This document shows, piece after piece, positions 32,975 through 44,256 of a stretch of 64,000 bases of DNA. Source of the stretch: Rhipidocladum racemiflorum (Eukaryota > Streptophyta > Magnoliopsida > Poales > Poaceae); the NCBI GenBank assembly GCA_036346355.1, contig JAYEVF010000043.1:62001-126000 (forward strand). Reading direction: 5' to 3'. The position numbers and the translations under genes are program-made. The notes under the pieces are model-generated. The model did no database searches. It saw only the letters and a program-made list of their open reading frames with translations, and was not told the origin of the DNA. Position 1 is the first letter of the stretch; each line of letters starts with the position of its first letter.

Positions 32975-33452
32975 AGAACAGATTTTAGTTAAAGAGGTTT
33001 TGACTTGCTTTGTTTGTCCAAGCAACAAAACTGATTTATATGATAATATTTTGAGCGTAAGAAAGAAAACGAGAAGGATTAGCTCACAATCTGTTAATTT
33101 AACGGTTCCAAAATTAGTAATCATTAACAGACATTAGAGCCGAAAGCGGCGATCAACCTGAATCAAACAAGTTACAAAGGTCGATGCAACTCGTAAAAAG
33201 GGACAACAAGCCTGACTTACTTTCTTTGGTCCCTTCAGAAACTAGGTACATATACCAAGCATTGGATTGACCGGCTGACAATTACTCAATTCTGCCTATG
33301 AAAAGAAAGAGAGAGAAGTATGAGTTAGTGCTCTAATGTTTATTGCATTAAGTTTTATAAGCAACAAGATTTGTAGCTATAATTTTTTTTATATATAAAG
33401 GAGCCCTTCCTATCATGTAAGTTAGTCTGAACCAATCCTTTGTTGAAGTACA
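32975..33452 (+). other. Probable 3' flank of the PPR fragment; no gene seen
   Basis: AT-rich sequence with 'tttctttggtcccttcag' near 33222-33239, which resembles a splice acceptor. It could be 3' UTR of the split PPR gene. No coding motif is seen. Confidence 0.35.
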
Positions 33453-35848
33453 TGTCAGGACTCAAATGTGCAAATCCGAACCTTCTGTGTATTCAGCACT
33501 AGTTCAGAATCATTATAGTTCACACAGTCTCAATATAAATGAAATATCACAATCATACACAACGGAATAATAATTAAAGACTTCATCAATTAATATAACT
33601 TGCTTGGTCAACCATATAGTCAACTTACAATAATAAGCCATGGGGCAAAGACTCAAAGATTAAAAAAACTACATCAGAAATGAAGACTCGTAGTAACCCA
33701 TCCATATGCCATAGACAATAGGCTCGTTTCCTAATTATTCGGCTCCTTCTGAAATTCCTCTTCAAAAGCTAGCGTAGACTCCTTCTCAACTGGTGTTTGA
33801 ATTGTTGTAAGGGGGGTGAGTACATAAAGCACTTAGCAAGTCATACATAGAATGCAAGTCTATTAACTACATACATGGCTTATTCCAATTGAATTTCTTA
33901 AGTGGTTATTTTGCACAAAGCAACTTTTACAAATGATTAACATGTATAAATTAAAATGATTGTAAATCAAATATTATCACTAAGTAACTTTCTCATTTAT
34001 TTTCCAAGATTCCCTGGCACACAGTGTAAACCAAATCCATTACTTCTAGTGGCACACAGCCTCCCATTCCCTAAGTTTTATTTTTCAAGATATATCCCTT
34101 AACTGTAATTCCTGAGCATTATCTAATACTATGGGCACAGCTATTCAAATAAGTTTGACACTCTGCAGAGGTTATACACTTTACCCACAAGATATGATCA
34201 ACTCACCACGTCTGCCGTGATTCGCCATACAAGAGTATGCGAATAAGCGAACATAACATAGCCTTTACAATGCTCCGTCTAAACCCAGCATTTGCAACTG
34301 AGGTTTCAACACTGAAGGGACTGGTTACCACACTCAGTGCCCCCCTCTTGCGCTATGTGAGTTTACCCGTACACCCGGAACCCAAACCACCATGACAGTA
34401 CCAAAATCTATACATCACAAATTGGCCAGCTAGGTCTGTCCCATTCCAAATATGTGGTTATATATTTAGCCCAGTTCAAATGCTTGCAATGTTAAGTCCT
34501 TAATTGACCAAGGTAAGACTTCTAAACACTCAAATAGCACACAACCCCTTACATTCACTCATGAGTCCTATTGCCACATAGGCCCACCATCACACACAGT
34601 CTCTTGCCACTTGCTCTAGTCTAAATTATTTCTGACCTTAGTTGAATATTGTGCAACACATGGCAACAATAACTCAACATCCATATAGAACAACACATGC
34701 CTCTAGATATCAACATCATCGTGTGGTAACACATGGAACACTATTTTAGAAACACATTACATATTTCATTAATCAATATTAAATTTGTATTTCTAAACTG
34801 ATATCAATAACACGTTGCAAGTCTAAGCATATTAGTCACGATCTAGCAACCTATGTTGGCAACTTAAATAGCAACCAACTAATAAACAATAATAATAGGG
34901 TGACAAATGAATATGGCATACAAATAATAATGACAAGGTGGACATAAATCAAATGGGTTTATTATCTAATCCCAAATTAATTGAAATCACTTTTAATTTG
35001 AATTAGCATGCAATAATTTGAAATAAGATAATTTTAAAATATGAGATCAACATGATCAAAGCACAACTTACCTTGAAAAAGCTCTTACTCTTGCTCTGGA
35101 CCTTGCTCTTAAACTAGCACTTCACCCTCGAAAACCTCGGGCACTTCAACGTCTACGTGTAACGAATAAATAAATAAATAAATACCAAAAACAGAGAGCA
35201 AATCAACTCCAAAAGTCAAATAAAATTTTCATTTAAATAGAGCATTATTTTACAAATTTTTAGCTTCTAGAACCACCTCAATCGGAGTTCCTATGAGCAA
35301 GAACGAGCTATTTGAAATTTAAAAATACAATAAAAAGAGTAAACTGAATTAATTGAAATTATTTTTATACTAAAAATGGCATTTATGACATCATGCTGAT
35401 GTCATTACCAAAATGGATTTTCGGCCAAATTATTTTTCTACAAAAAATATAATTATGACATCATGTTGACATCGTGCTGACACGTGGACCAATCACGTGT
35501 TGACACGCGTCACAGCTATTATGAATTTTTGAAAGGAATTAAATTTCTACTGGAAAAGGATAATTATGACGCACTGCTAATGGTAGATCCTAATTACATA
35601 AATAAATATTTTTTTGGAAAATAATCTATTAGGCTGACAAGTGGGCCAGGCTAGGTGATGTCACTGCTAACGTCATGGTTGACGTCACGGCAACTAGGAG
35701 TGGCTGCGATGCCTTAGCTTTTGCACAATGTGTGGCGGTTCGAGATTGGTTCATCGCACGATGCAATCCAGGTTGTTTATTTTGAATCGAACGGCTTAGA
35801 TCTACTGTAGTTAGCCACAGTGAGGGACCAATGGAGAGCCATCACGGT

Positions 35849-36310
35849 CAGGGTTTCACTTCCCAAATTTTGAAAATCGGCGCGAAAATCGAATTTCGAA
35901 AATCAACAAAATCGAGCCGAAAATCGGTCGAAAATCAATAAAAATTGAATGGTCTAAAAACTCAAATTTTTTGAAAAAAATTCAAAAATTTCGATATTTG
36001 GTCGATAATCGTGATATTTGGTCGATAATCGCTCGATTATCGCGATATTTTACTCGAAAATTAGCCGATCACGTAAACTTTCCCGTCGGTCGATTTTTTG
36101 AGCGATTTTTGGTCGATATACCTCGATAATCGCTCGATATGGCTCAATTATCGCGATATTTGTGTTGGACAAATTTTTTCAAATTTTTGAATTTTTTGAA
36201 TTATTTTTTTGAATTTAATCGGTTTACCGACCGGTATTTTATATCGTGCCGGCTCGGTAAGGCCGATTATCGCGAAAATCGCCCAATTTTAAACGATATG
36301 TGGAACCCTG
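35849..36310. mobile_element. hAT-type MITE, 462 bp, TSD atcacggt
   Basis: A perfect 8 bp duplication atcacggt lies at 35841-35848 and 36311-36318. Termini are CAGGGTTTCAC on the left and, read inward, CAGGGTTCCAC on the right. The interior is AT-rich with repeated 'ggtcgataatcg' and 'cgataatcgctcgat' words and no coding capacity. An 8 bp TSD and CAGGG ends indicate a non-autonomous hAT element. Confidence 0.9.
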
Positions 36311-36520
36311 ATCACGGTGTCCACATGGCTCAATCCACGACACTCGCTACCAAGATCTAACGGCTAACATCTAATCAAACTAAGGTGAAAGCAACAATGC
36401 GGATATGTGGCACATGGACGAACCTGAGCACTCCAATGTTGATCCAACGGTTTACGAAGCTCTGTGAAGATCCGGTTAGGTACGATAGTGAGGTTCGGCC
36501 GGTGTTGAAGACGATGACCT

Positions 36521-38890
36521 TGCACCTCGGCATTTAATATGCCCAAATGCTACCAAACATAGACTAAACAACCTCTAAATACCACAAATACAATTAAATT
36601 ACAGCAAAGGCACAAATGCTAAAAACCGAAATTTCGGCATCATCTCCGTTGTTTTAACATGAATTGGAGGATCAACAATAGCATCACAATATATGGCAAT
36701 ATAAAAGGCATCAAAAATAGCAATAATTTAAGGCATGACAGCAATATAAGTCTAAGTCCAAACATTAAATGTCTCCATGAGCCAAACGAACCAAAAAGAC
36801 TCTCATAACACAAAACTAAACCATAAATCAATAAGTATCACACTTAATTATTATCAAGACACAATTGAATGACTTGTGGCAAACAATGAGTGACGCTACG
36901 TGTAAAGGTGTGACTATTCCCCTTCCCTCATGCCGGTCTCATGGTACCTAAAACAACAAGAAAGCACAAGCGTGAGTTCAACACTCAGCAAGTATATTGC
37001 AATGGTACAAAAGAACAATTACATGGCTACAACAACTCACATCTATTATCTCATTCATGATCACATATCAATATCATCATCATTATGTATGCAATGCGAT
37101 GCGATGCTCATGTCTCCTTGGAAACTCATACCGGTATGGTTGAGTACACACCCGTCGGTGTGCACCCTCTCCCCCCTTCCATCCCGAAGATGGAGAGTGC
37201 CTACTCCTCGCTTCCGTTCACCGCGGTGAATGGAAGCACGATGTAGGACTTACTCATTGGCTCTCCGGAATAGTCATAACTTTCTCACCGACCTTCCCCG
37301 GACTAGTTATGACTTTCTCACCGCCCGGGCCATGTAACATGCCATGTATGCAAACATGCCAACATCATAAATAGCTTGTACACTAACACATGGCATCATA
37401 ACATAATAAACATATTCATCGTATCATTGGCAATCATTAAGGCATGGCATGTGAAACATATCATGTATTCAAATTCAATCTCAACCAATCTAGCAACTAC
37501 AACCCGCTACCCATTCCAAAACACTTGCCTCAACCACAGGCGACGGATTGGTGAGAAGTAGAAGGCACTCCCGGGGTCACACCACCTGCACATAGGTACC
37601 ACACACTCACAATCATGTCCACAAAACAGTAAGCAAACCCTCTTCTACCCCAACATCGCAAACTACTCGCTAAACCCAAAAACAGAGGTTCTGTCCCGTC
37701 GGTACAGCAGCCTTCCAAAAGGCATAACTCGGGTTCTAAGACTCCAAATCAATTAAACGAGTACATCCTCGCGTAGCTTAGGAAATTTCCTAACTTTTTC
37801 TAAGTATACAGAAAGACTGATTCGGACTCTAAAGTGGTTTAATCTACAGAATACCGTGATCTGTTCCAATAACGTCACAGATTTTATTACGTTCGGTAAA
37901 ACGAGCATAACTTTCAAACGACTAGGCGGAATTGGACGTTCTTTATACCCACTGAAAGGTATTGAAATTACCTACAACTTCTTCAACAGCCGTACGACCA
38001 AATTCCGACTCTAAATTGGCGAAAACCCAAACCCTAGGTCGACTGCTCATCTTTGCCGAAAGCAGAGAATGTGACAACTTCTAAATTTCATCTAATCTAC
38101 TCAATTCCAGCACCACTAATTGATCTAAAAACATGATAATAACCCTTAGAACAGTACCCAGACCAACCCCAAGGATTCCCATGGCCATACCTTCGCCCGA
38201 CGCACGAAAACCCAACGGATCTCCTCCCAGTTCGCACGATCTCCTTCCTCGCTCCAAATCCACCGGATCTCCTCGTCGCGGAGCGCTCCAATGGACGGAT
38301 CTGCGAGGTGGTGAGGTGGAGAGGCTTCCCTAGGGCAGCAAGGGTGGTGGAGAGGGGAGGGGAGAGGTGGTGGTGCCATGGGGGAAGATGGAGAGGAAGG
38401 GGAAGGGTGGAGGCGCATGGGGGGGGCTAGCGGGTGGCGGCTAGGGTTGGGAAAGGAAGTGGGGGTGCACCAAGGGGTGGGAGCCAGATTTGGCTGCCCA
38501 ACACCCGAAAACGGCCCAAAAACACGCTATAAACGGCATAACGTAAAGTTTTAACCTCCATTTTCACATTTTATAAAGTTTTGACCTTCCGTAGTGTCAC
38601 ATTCTTCCCCCTTCAGCGAGATTCGACCCGAATCCGAGACACGCCACTGCAAACAACCAAATCGAAGGAGCTATGGTTCACGCCTTAGAACCCGCTTAGA
38701 AGCCCCTACGATTTGCACCGGCCCGGCCAAGACTCAAAAGCAAGGAGCTAAGGATCAAAGGATCGACGACTCTAAAGATAACTCACATTCAAAACTTGCC
38801 AGAATTCTTACTTAACTTTGAAACACAGAGTACAAACATAAGGACACAGAGTTCACATTTTATAAAGTTTTGACCTTCCGTAGTGTCACA
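36521..38890 (-). mobile_element. Internally deleted gypsy element: 39-bp 5' LTR stub, PPT, 3' LTR
   Basis: The minus strand starts at 38890 with the first 39 bp of an LTR (38852-38890), jumps to about 250 bp of non-coding internal sequence, then a purine tract (plus ttcttcccccttc, 38602-38614), then a full 3' LTR (36521-38601; minus TGTGACACTACGG...GAGGTGCA). The 39 bp stub is identical to 38563-38601. The LTR is the same family as the 5' LTR of element C (56835-59030). For example 'gcaaaggca' / 'aaatttcggc' words and the 'caccggtatggttgagtac' region near 37130 match 58400 in reverse. All coding sequence is deleted. Confidence 0.82.
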
Positions 38891-39694
38891 CAGGCAGATG
38901 AGGACTTCTCCGATGACCTCCGACAGTCGCTCGAATCATCTCGATCTTGGGAATTCCAAATCTAGAGTCCGGCGGCGGTGCAAGGCTTGACGACGATGGA
39001 ATCTCACAATAACACATGGCGGTCTTTGCCTAACTTTGCAAGCAATTAAGCACGCACGGTACGGATGACGAGGCTTGGGGCAATCGATGCAGCAGGAGGC
39101 GGGGCAGTCAATGCGGGGCGGTGGCTATTTAAAGCAACTCCAAAGGCGTGTCCATGGCGGAGAAGGTGAACCAATGTGGTGGTGATGCGGCGGAGGTGTC
39201 CGACTCGATCACGCGAGGACAATGCAATCTGAGCCGTACATGTGTCTTCCATCCAACGGTTCACGCGTAAACGCGACGCGGCAATTTTCAGCCATTAGAT
39301 CAAGATCCGGCGGCTAGGATTCTAGGGTTAGGGTTTGCACGGGTGATTGGGCTGAGTCGGTTAGGTTGAGCCCGGCTCGGTTCGGTCCAAACACTATTTA
39401 AATGATTTTCCAACTTTTCTCTTTTGAAATAATTCTAGAAAATGGTTTTAAGCCAAGAAAGATAGTAAAAATATCGAAAAAATTTCAGAAAAATTCTGAA
39501 AAATATTTTATGACATTTTGAACTCAAATAAAATATTTCCAACAAAACTTTATATAAACCTTTCCAATTTTTAATTTTTTTCAGAAAAACTTAGTTCAAA
39601 TTAATTCCAAATAAATCCAATTAAATTCTATGAAAATCCCAAAAATTCAAAAGACACAATAAATGCAAGAAAAGCAAAAATTGGGATATTACAA

Positions 39695-40324
39695 TATATG
39701 TTTAGAATTTGTGTACGATTTTGATTTCTTTGGTTTCAGAACTTAAGACAGCTGATTTACCCCATCGCCAGCGAGAGTTCGAGACAACTAAATAATTCTA
39801 AAGTTTGAATCAAGTGAGTTCCTCTAATTGGGTAACTATATTGATCCATCATTGCTCTTTAAATAGAATATGCATACTATATGCATGTATTATTCGTATA
39901 ACTTTATCCATATGTTAGCAGGTATCATCCGTATTCATGTGCTTTGATTCAATATATATTACTTTATATATATGCATATTATTCATATAACTTTATCTGT
40001 TCCTAATCCGAATTCATCGCGTATTCATTCCGTAACCGTATCTCGAATAACCGGATTCACATCCATATTCAACTACCATGTATCCGATTATGAATAAAAA
40101 AGTATAGATCAAAATATAAAAAGGACAATATCCATCAGTATCCTATGCATTCTCACCCCTACCTCTTCGCATAAGCCGATTCAATGTGAAACCCTCCTGG
40201 CTCTACCCATGACATGTCGGCCCCGTGCGTCAGCCTCCGTACATTAACCCCATTCTCTGCGGTTGCCTCCTCCCGTGCTCCGCCGCCACAAGAGAGAGAG
40301 AGAGGGAGGGAGAGGGAAGGAGAG
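39695..40324 (+). promoter_or_regulatory. AT-rich upstream region of the PPR gene
   Basis: Contains 'tttctttggtttcag' at 39729-39743, a possible old splice acceptor followed by a short open stretch ending taa. From about 39890 there are repeated 'ataactttat' and 'ccgtattca' words like those in the hAT element at 47499. Immediately before the gene is a purine microsatellite (agagagag... to 40324) typical of grass 5' UTRs. No clear TATA box is seen near 40200. Confidence 0.35.
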
Positions 40325-41329
40325 ATGAGCCTGCAGATTCCGGCGAGATCGGCCGGCCTCCGCCGCTTCCTCCTCCTGGGCGGCGGGGCGGAGCTCCCGC
40401 GGCCCTACTCCACAGGCGACCGCCGCCGCCGGATGATCCGCGAGGCGCGGGAGGAGGAGGACGACGAGGCTTTCCTCCGCACCCTCAACTTCGGTGCCGA
40501 CCCCGAGAACAACCCCCCGCCCTCGCCACGGAGAGGCGCTGGAGGAACCCCCGACTCCTCCTCCTCCGCCGCCTTCCCCACCGACATCCTCCGACGCGCC
40601 GCCGGGAAGCAGCAGGAGCAGCAACAGCAGCGCCCTGAAGGGTGCTCTCAGAAAGCCATCGGGGAGTCGCTGCTGGAGAAACTTAAGCTGGGTGATGCCG
40701 CCGCCGCGGGAAACAGCGGCGAGCTGCAGCGGCTTGAGCACGAGCGGCCGCAGCCGCAGCAGCCGGAGGACGTGGATGAGATCTTCCGGAAGATGAAGGA
40801 GACGGGGTTGATACCGAACGCCGTTGCCATGCTCGACGGGCTCTGCAAGAACGGGCTGGTGCAGGAGGCCATGAAGCTGTTCGGCCTAATGCGCGAGAAG
40901 GGCTCCATCCCGGAGGTCGTCATCTACACCGCCGTCGTCGAGGCCTTCTGCAAGGCAGCCAAGCTTGACGACGCCGTGAGGATCTTCAGGAAGATGCAGG
41001 GCAATGGGGTCATTCCAAACGCCTTCAGCTACTGGTTGCTGATACAGGGGCTATGCAAGGGGGGCAGGCTGGATGATGCGGTTGCGTTCTGTGTGGAGAT
41101 GTTTGAGGCTGGACATTCACCAAATGCCACGACGTTCGTGGGCTTGGTTGATGCGGTATGCAATACAAAGGGGGTGGAGGACGGTGAGAAGCTTGTGAGG
41201 AGCTTCCAGGACAGGAACTTTGCCATTGATGAGAAGTCCATCAGGGAGCACTTGGACAAGAAAGGGCCATTCTCACCGGTTGTTTGGGAGGTGATCTTTG
41301 GGAAAAAGAAATCAGGCCGGCCTTTTTGA
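40325..41329 (+). CDS. P-class PPR protein, At4g38150-like, probably organellar
   Basis: Single-exon gene of 334 residues. The ATG at 40325 is chosen over the in-frame ATG at 40214. The upstream 37 codons are a low-complexity RERERG run from a GA microsatellite, whereas MSLQIPARSAGLRRFLLLGG looks like an Arg/Leu-rich organelle-targeting peptide. A disordered Ser/Pro/Gln-rich segment spans about residues 60-148. Degenerate 35-residue repeats follow: about 149-162 (partial), 163-196, 197-231, 232-266 and 267-300. They carry typical helix signatures (LDGLCKNGLVQEAMKLFGLM; VVEAFCKAAKLDDAVRIF). The first complete repeat is a residue or so short. PPR proteins bind single-stranded RNA in mitochondria or plastids; the target here is unknown. 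It resembles short PPR proteins of the Arabidopsis At4g38150 type. It is the only fully open host gene in the window. Confidence 0.9.
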   Translation: MSLQIPARSAGLRRFLLLGGGAELPRPYSTGDRRRRMIREAREEEDDEAFLRTLNFGADPENNPPPSPRRGAGGTPDSSSSAAFPTDILRRAAGKQQEQQQQRPEGCSQKAIGESLLEKLKLGDAAAAGNSGELQRLEHERPQPQQPEDVDEIFRKMKETGLIPNAVAMLDGLCKNGLVQEAMKLFGLMREKGSIPEVVIYTAVVEAFCKAAKLDDAVRIFRKMQGNGVIPNAFSYWLLIQGLCKGGRLDDAVAFCVEMFEAGHSPNATTFVGLVDAVCNTKGVEDGEKLVRSFQDRNFAIDEKSIREHLDKKGPFSPVVWEVIFGKKKSGRPF

Positions 41330-41412
41330 TCTATGTAGTATGTGCACATCCTCATCGTTTTGTTTGGCATCGCTGATGACGATTTTGAATAGTTAATGTG
41401 CTTCTGTGGTCA

Positions 41413-41418
41413 AATAAA
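41413..41418 (+). terminator. Candidate polyadenylation signal of the PPR gene
   Basis: AATAAA 84 bp after the stop codon, in a T-rich context that includes 'ttttgtttggc' upstream. Plant signals are loose, so this is only the best match. Confidence 0.45.
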
Positions 41419-41520
41419 AAATGGCTAGCATGCTGTTTTACATGGCATCCACCATTTTGGAGATCTGTTTGTCCTTTTGTTTACATGCAATTGACCACCG
41501 ATTTTACTAAAATTGTCCCA

Positions 41521-41778
41521 TGAATACATACTTGCTGCTTAGAGCCAATTATTTTGTCATGTTTATGCTAATCCCAAGCAAGTTAGTTGCTAGTTTGCTA
41601 TTTGAGCTAAATTTTGACTTTTAAGTAATTTTCATGCATGATGATGAACAACATCCCCCCTGAATACATACTTGCTGCTCAGAGACAATTGTTTTCTCAT
41701 CTTGTTGCTAATTCAAGCTATGGAGTTGCTATTTGAGCCACATTTTGACGGCTGTCAATTTCCATGCATGATGAACAA
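41521..41778. repeat. Tandem duplication of about 130 bp
   Basis: 'tgaatacatacttgctgct' begins at 41521 and again at 41661. Both copies run through 'gagttgctatttgagc'-like sequence, 'attttgac' and 'tttcatgcatgatgatgaac'. The two have diverged by substitutions and small indels. Non-coding. The rest of 41330-42475 shows no feature. Confidence 0.75.
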
Positions 41779-42475
41779 ACTTGAAAGAACTAATAGTAAC
41801 TAGGGTGACTCAGAATTCTAGCTAGATTGCTAACCATAAGTTGATGGAGGCATCTGCTCTGATGAGCAGAAGGAACATCAAATCTTAACATCCCCCTCGC
41901 ATCCACTGATCCACCCTCTGGCCAGATCCTGAAGTGGCGAGTAATTCTCGCTGATCTGCAAACTAATATATCTGATTCTCCATCATTGAGTTCCACATCT
42001 AGTAATTTATCCAAACTCCTGATTTTTTATCCACTATGGGACAAGGAATACCTTGAACTGAGGAATTACTGTCTTTTTTGTGCTGTGTATAGTTTCTTAT
42101 TGTGCAAAGGAAAAAAAGAAACTTTCTTGCCTCTTTAAGTAGTAGCTAAAATTCATTGGAAAACTCATTTGTTTGTTAAATGTTTTGATATTCCTAATAT
42201 ATACCCTTTAAAATTAGGTATTGTACAAAATTAGGTCGTAGCATTGTTCATACCTTCACATGGTACCCTAATGGAACCTACACTATTTCCAAACATTTTT
42301 TTTTAATTTTTGTGCTACTTGACATGGTGGCAAGCATAGGTAATTAGGTATCAGTGTCAGAATTGTTTGAGTATATTCCTTCAAAATTACCAAAAAGTCA
42401 TTTTTGTAAAAAGGAAATGTAATATCCAATGGATCGCTGAACAATTTTGATTATGAGATGTGGAATATTTCAGGG

Positions 42476-42880
42476 TTATGTTAACATATAGGCAACATAT
42501 TCAGTGCAATTAAAGTTTTCGTGCAACCACCGTGCAACCCTACTAAAAAAAGTTTTAAAAAATTCTGGAAAAAATCATGGATATACATCTCAACTTACTC
42601 CATCTACGTATAAAATTTCATTATCAAATACGTACTATGCTGAAGTTACAAAAAAAACAAATTTTGTGCTGTCTACTGTAGCAAGATTCCAAGCGAAAAT
42701 TTGTCTTTTTTGTAACTTCTAGTATAGTACGTATTTGATCATGAAATTTTATACGTAGAAGGGGTAAGTTGAGATGTACATCCATGATTTTTTTCAAAAC
42801 TTTTTGAAACTTTTTTTAGTAAGGTTGCACGGTGGTTGCACGAAAACTTTAATTGCACTGGATATTTTGCCTAACATAAA
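42476..42880. mobile_element. Foldback MITE with arms of about 190 bp
   Basis: The left arm (ttatgttaa...ggcaac, 'agtgcaattaaagttttcgt', 'ctcaacttactcc', 'catacgtactat'-like) is repeated in reverse to 42880 with few differences. The loop around 42670-42700 is short. Long near-perfect arms and a tiny loop fit a foldback or Mutator-type MITE. No clear target duplication is seen. It lies just upstream of the WAT1 fragment and may have replaced its 5' part. Confidence 0.75.
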
Positions 42881-43011
42881 TTACTCATATAGTGTAAGCT
42901 TACTTTTGTGGAGCTGAAGGTTTGTGAGACTAAAAATTAGGTTTGCCGTGGACCTTCTATGACTCATCTTCCATGGAGGTATGAGTGATTTGTTATTCTA
43001 CATATGGTGGG

Positions 43012-44098
43012 ATGGAGCCTTTGAAATTACAGAGGTTCCAAGGGATTGTGAAAGCTTCTGGCATAGTGCTATGTGCTGTTGGTGTTACTGTACTAGTGTT
43101 ATACAAAGGACCTGAGCTGAAATCTTTCAGCCATCACCGTGCTTTTCATCCCACAAGTAGAGCGGATATTCATTCCTTAGGGAGCTGGATATTGGGAATT
43201 TTCTTGCAGTCTTTTGCGACTATAATGTGTGCTCTTTGGGTTTGTGAGACTAAAAATAATGTGTGCTCTTTGGGCAGTCCTTCAGGTATACATCTTGCTC
43301 TTTGTGCACGCGCTTCTGCATTCACGCGTGTGCGCATGTGATAATTTATTCATGCTAAAATTTACCCAACATGGTACTTGCTACTTCTCAGGGCCCTTTG
43401 CTGGAGGAGTATCCGGCTAAGCTGCTCAACACAACTCTTCCGACAGTACTATTTGCGACTGTTCAATCTTTTTTCATGGCTCTAGTGATTGAGAGAGATT
43501 TTTCAAGATGGAAGCTGGGTTTGGATGTAGGTCTTGTCGCAATCGTCTATTGTGTAAGTTGACCAATATTTGGTTACCATGAAGCAGGAATAAGTCTTGG
43601 GACTTTTTTTAAGCATTTAACCATTACATGAAGTGAAAATATGTGTCTCCTTACGATATGCCAGTACAATTGTGTGCTATTGAGTTCACTGTTTCTCCCA
43701 TTAATCCTGGAAATACAGCCCACGAAATGTGTAGTAATTAACAATAACCTGAGAAAAATCGCCACCTGCTTCTCTGATTCTGTTAGTACGGTAATGATAA
43801 ATTGCACCAATGGCTGAAATGAAACAAAACTGTTAGTTGTGCAAAACTGCATATTTTTTTAGAGATATATGGAGAACGCAACAGAAGTTACCCATTTATT
43901 GGTATTACTATAATGCATCTTTTTCAATATTGGAAAGTTTTTAGTGATTAGAACGTTATTAATGCAAAATAAGAAAAAGCTGACCTCTGCGAAATTACTG
44001 AATATTGCAGGGCATAGTTGTTTATGCAATTTCATATTACCTACAAATTTGGGTAATTGACAAGAGGGGCCCGGTATTCCTGTCCATGACAGTACCCC
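43012..44098 (+). pseudogene. WAT1-related (EamA/MtN21-type) transporter pseudogene, central part only
   Basis: Exon a (43012-43285) reads MEPLKLQRFQGIVKASGIVL, then CAVGVTVLVLYKGPELKSF and SWILGIFLQSFATIMCALW. Exon b (43392-43553) reads GPLLEEYPAKLLNTTLPTVL, then SFFMALVIERDFSRWKLGLD. Exon c (44011-44098) reads GIVVYAISYYLQIWVIDKRG, then PVFLSMTVP. GT-AG introns separate them (43286-43391; 43554-44010). These are the end of the first and start of the second EamA membrane bundle of UMAMIT/WAT1-like amino-acid or auxin transporters. The N-terminus and the last helices are missing. A 34 bp insertion in exon a (43241-43274) shifts the frame. It ends where unrelated sequence begins with cagtggcgga. 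Confidence 0.85.
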
Positions 44099-44256
44099 AG
44101 TGGCGGACGCACCGGGCTGCGTGAGGGGGTGCTCACACCAGCTCTGCGCATGCACCCCCGAAAGCCCATAGGATTGTCACAAATTTTTTATGCCATGCGG
44201 TGGTGGAGCATCGGCTGGCAGAGCAGCGGGCAGTGGAGGCACAGAGGACGGAGCAA
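44099..44256. other. Unclassified sequence truncating the WAT1 fragment
   Basis: Starts cagtggcggacgcacc, a common opening of grass interspersed repeats ('cagtggcgga...'), and contains 'gtgagggggtgctcac'. No gene is seen. A related cagtggtggagccag occurs at 53490. Confidence 0.35.

Larger units (their letters stand above)
33453..39694 (-). mobile_element. Old solo LTR (Tekay-like group) carrying two later insertions
   Basis: Plus-strand ends are TGTCAGGACTC (33453) and GGGATATTACA (39694), matching in order the two ends of the LTR at 12522-16127. Removing the hAT MITE (35849-36310) and the gypsy remnant (36521-38890) leaves about 3.4 kb, close to the 3.6 kb sister. The flanks gtaca and atata do not match convincingly, as expected for an old insertion. 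It contains the LTR box at 34135-34205 and a 'gcgaataag...' region with many substitutions. Confidence 0.75.
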
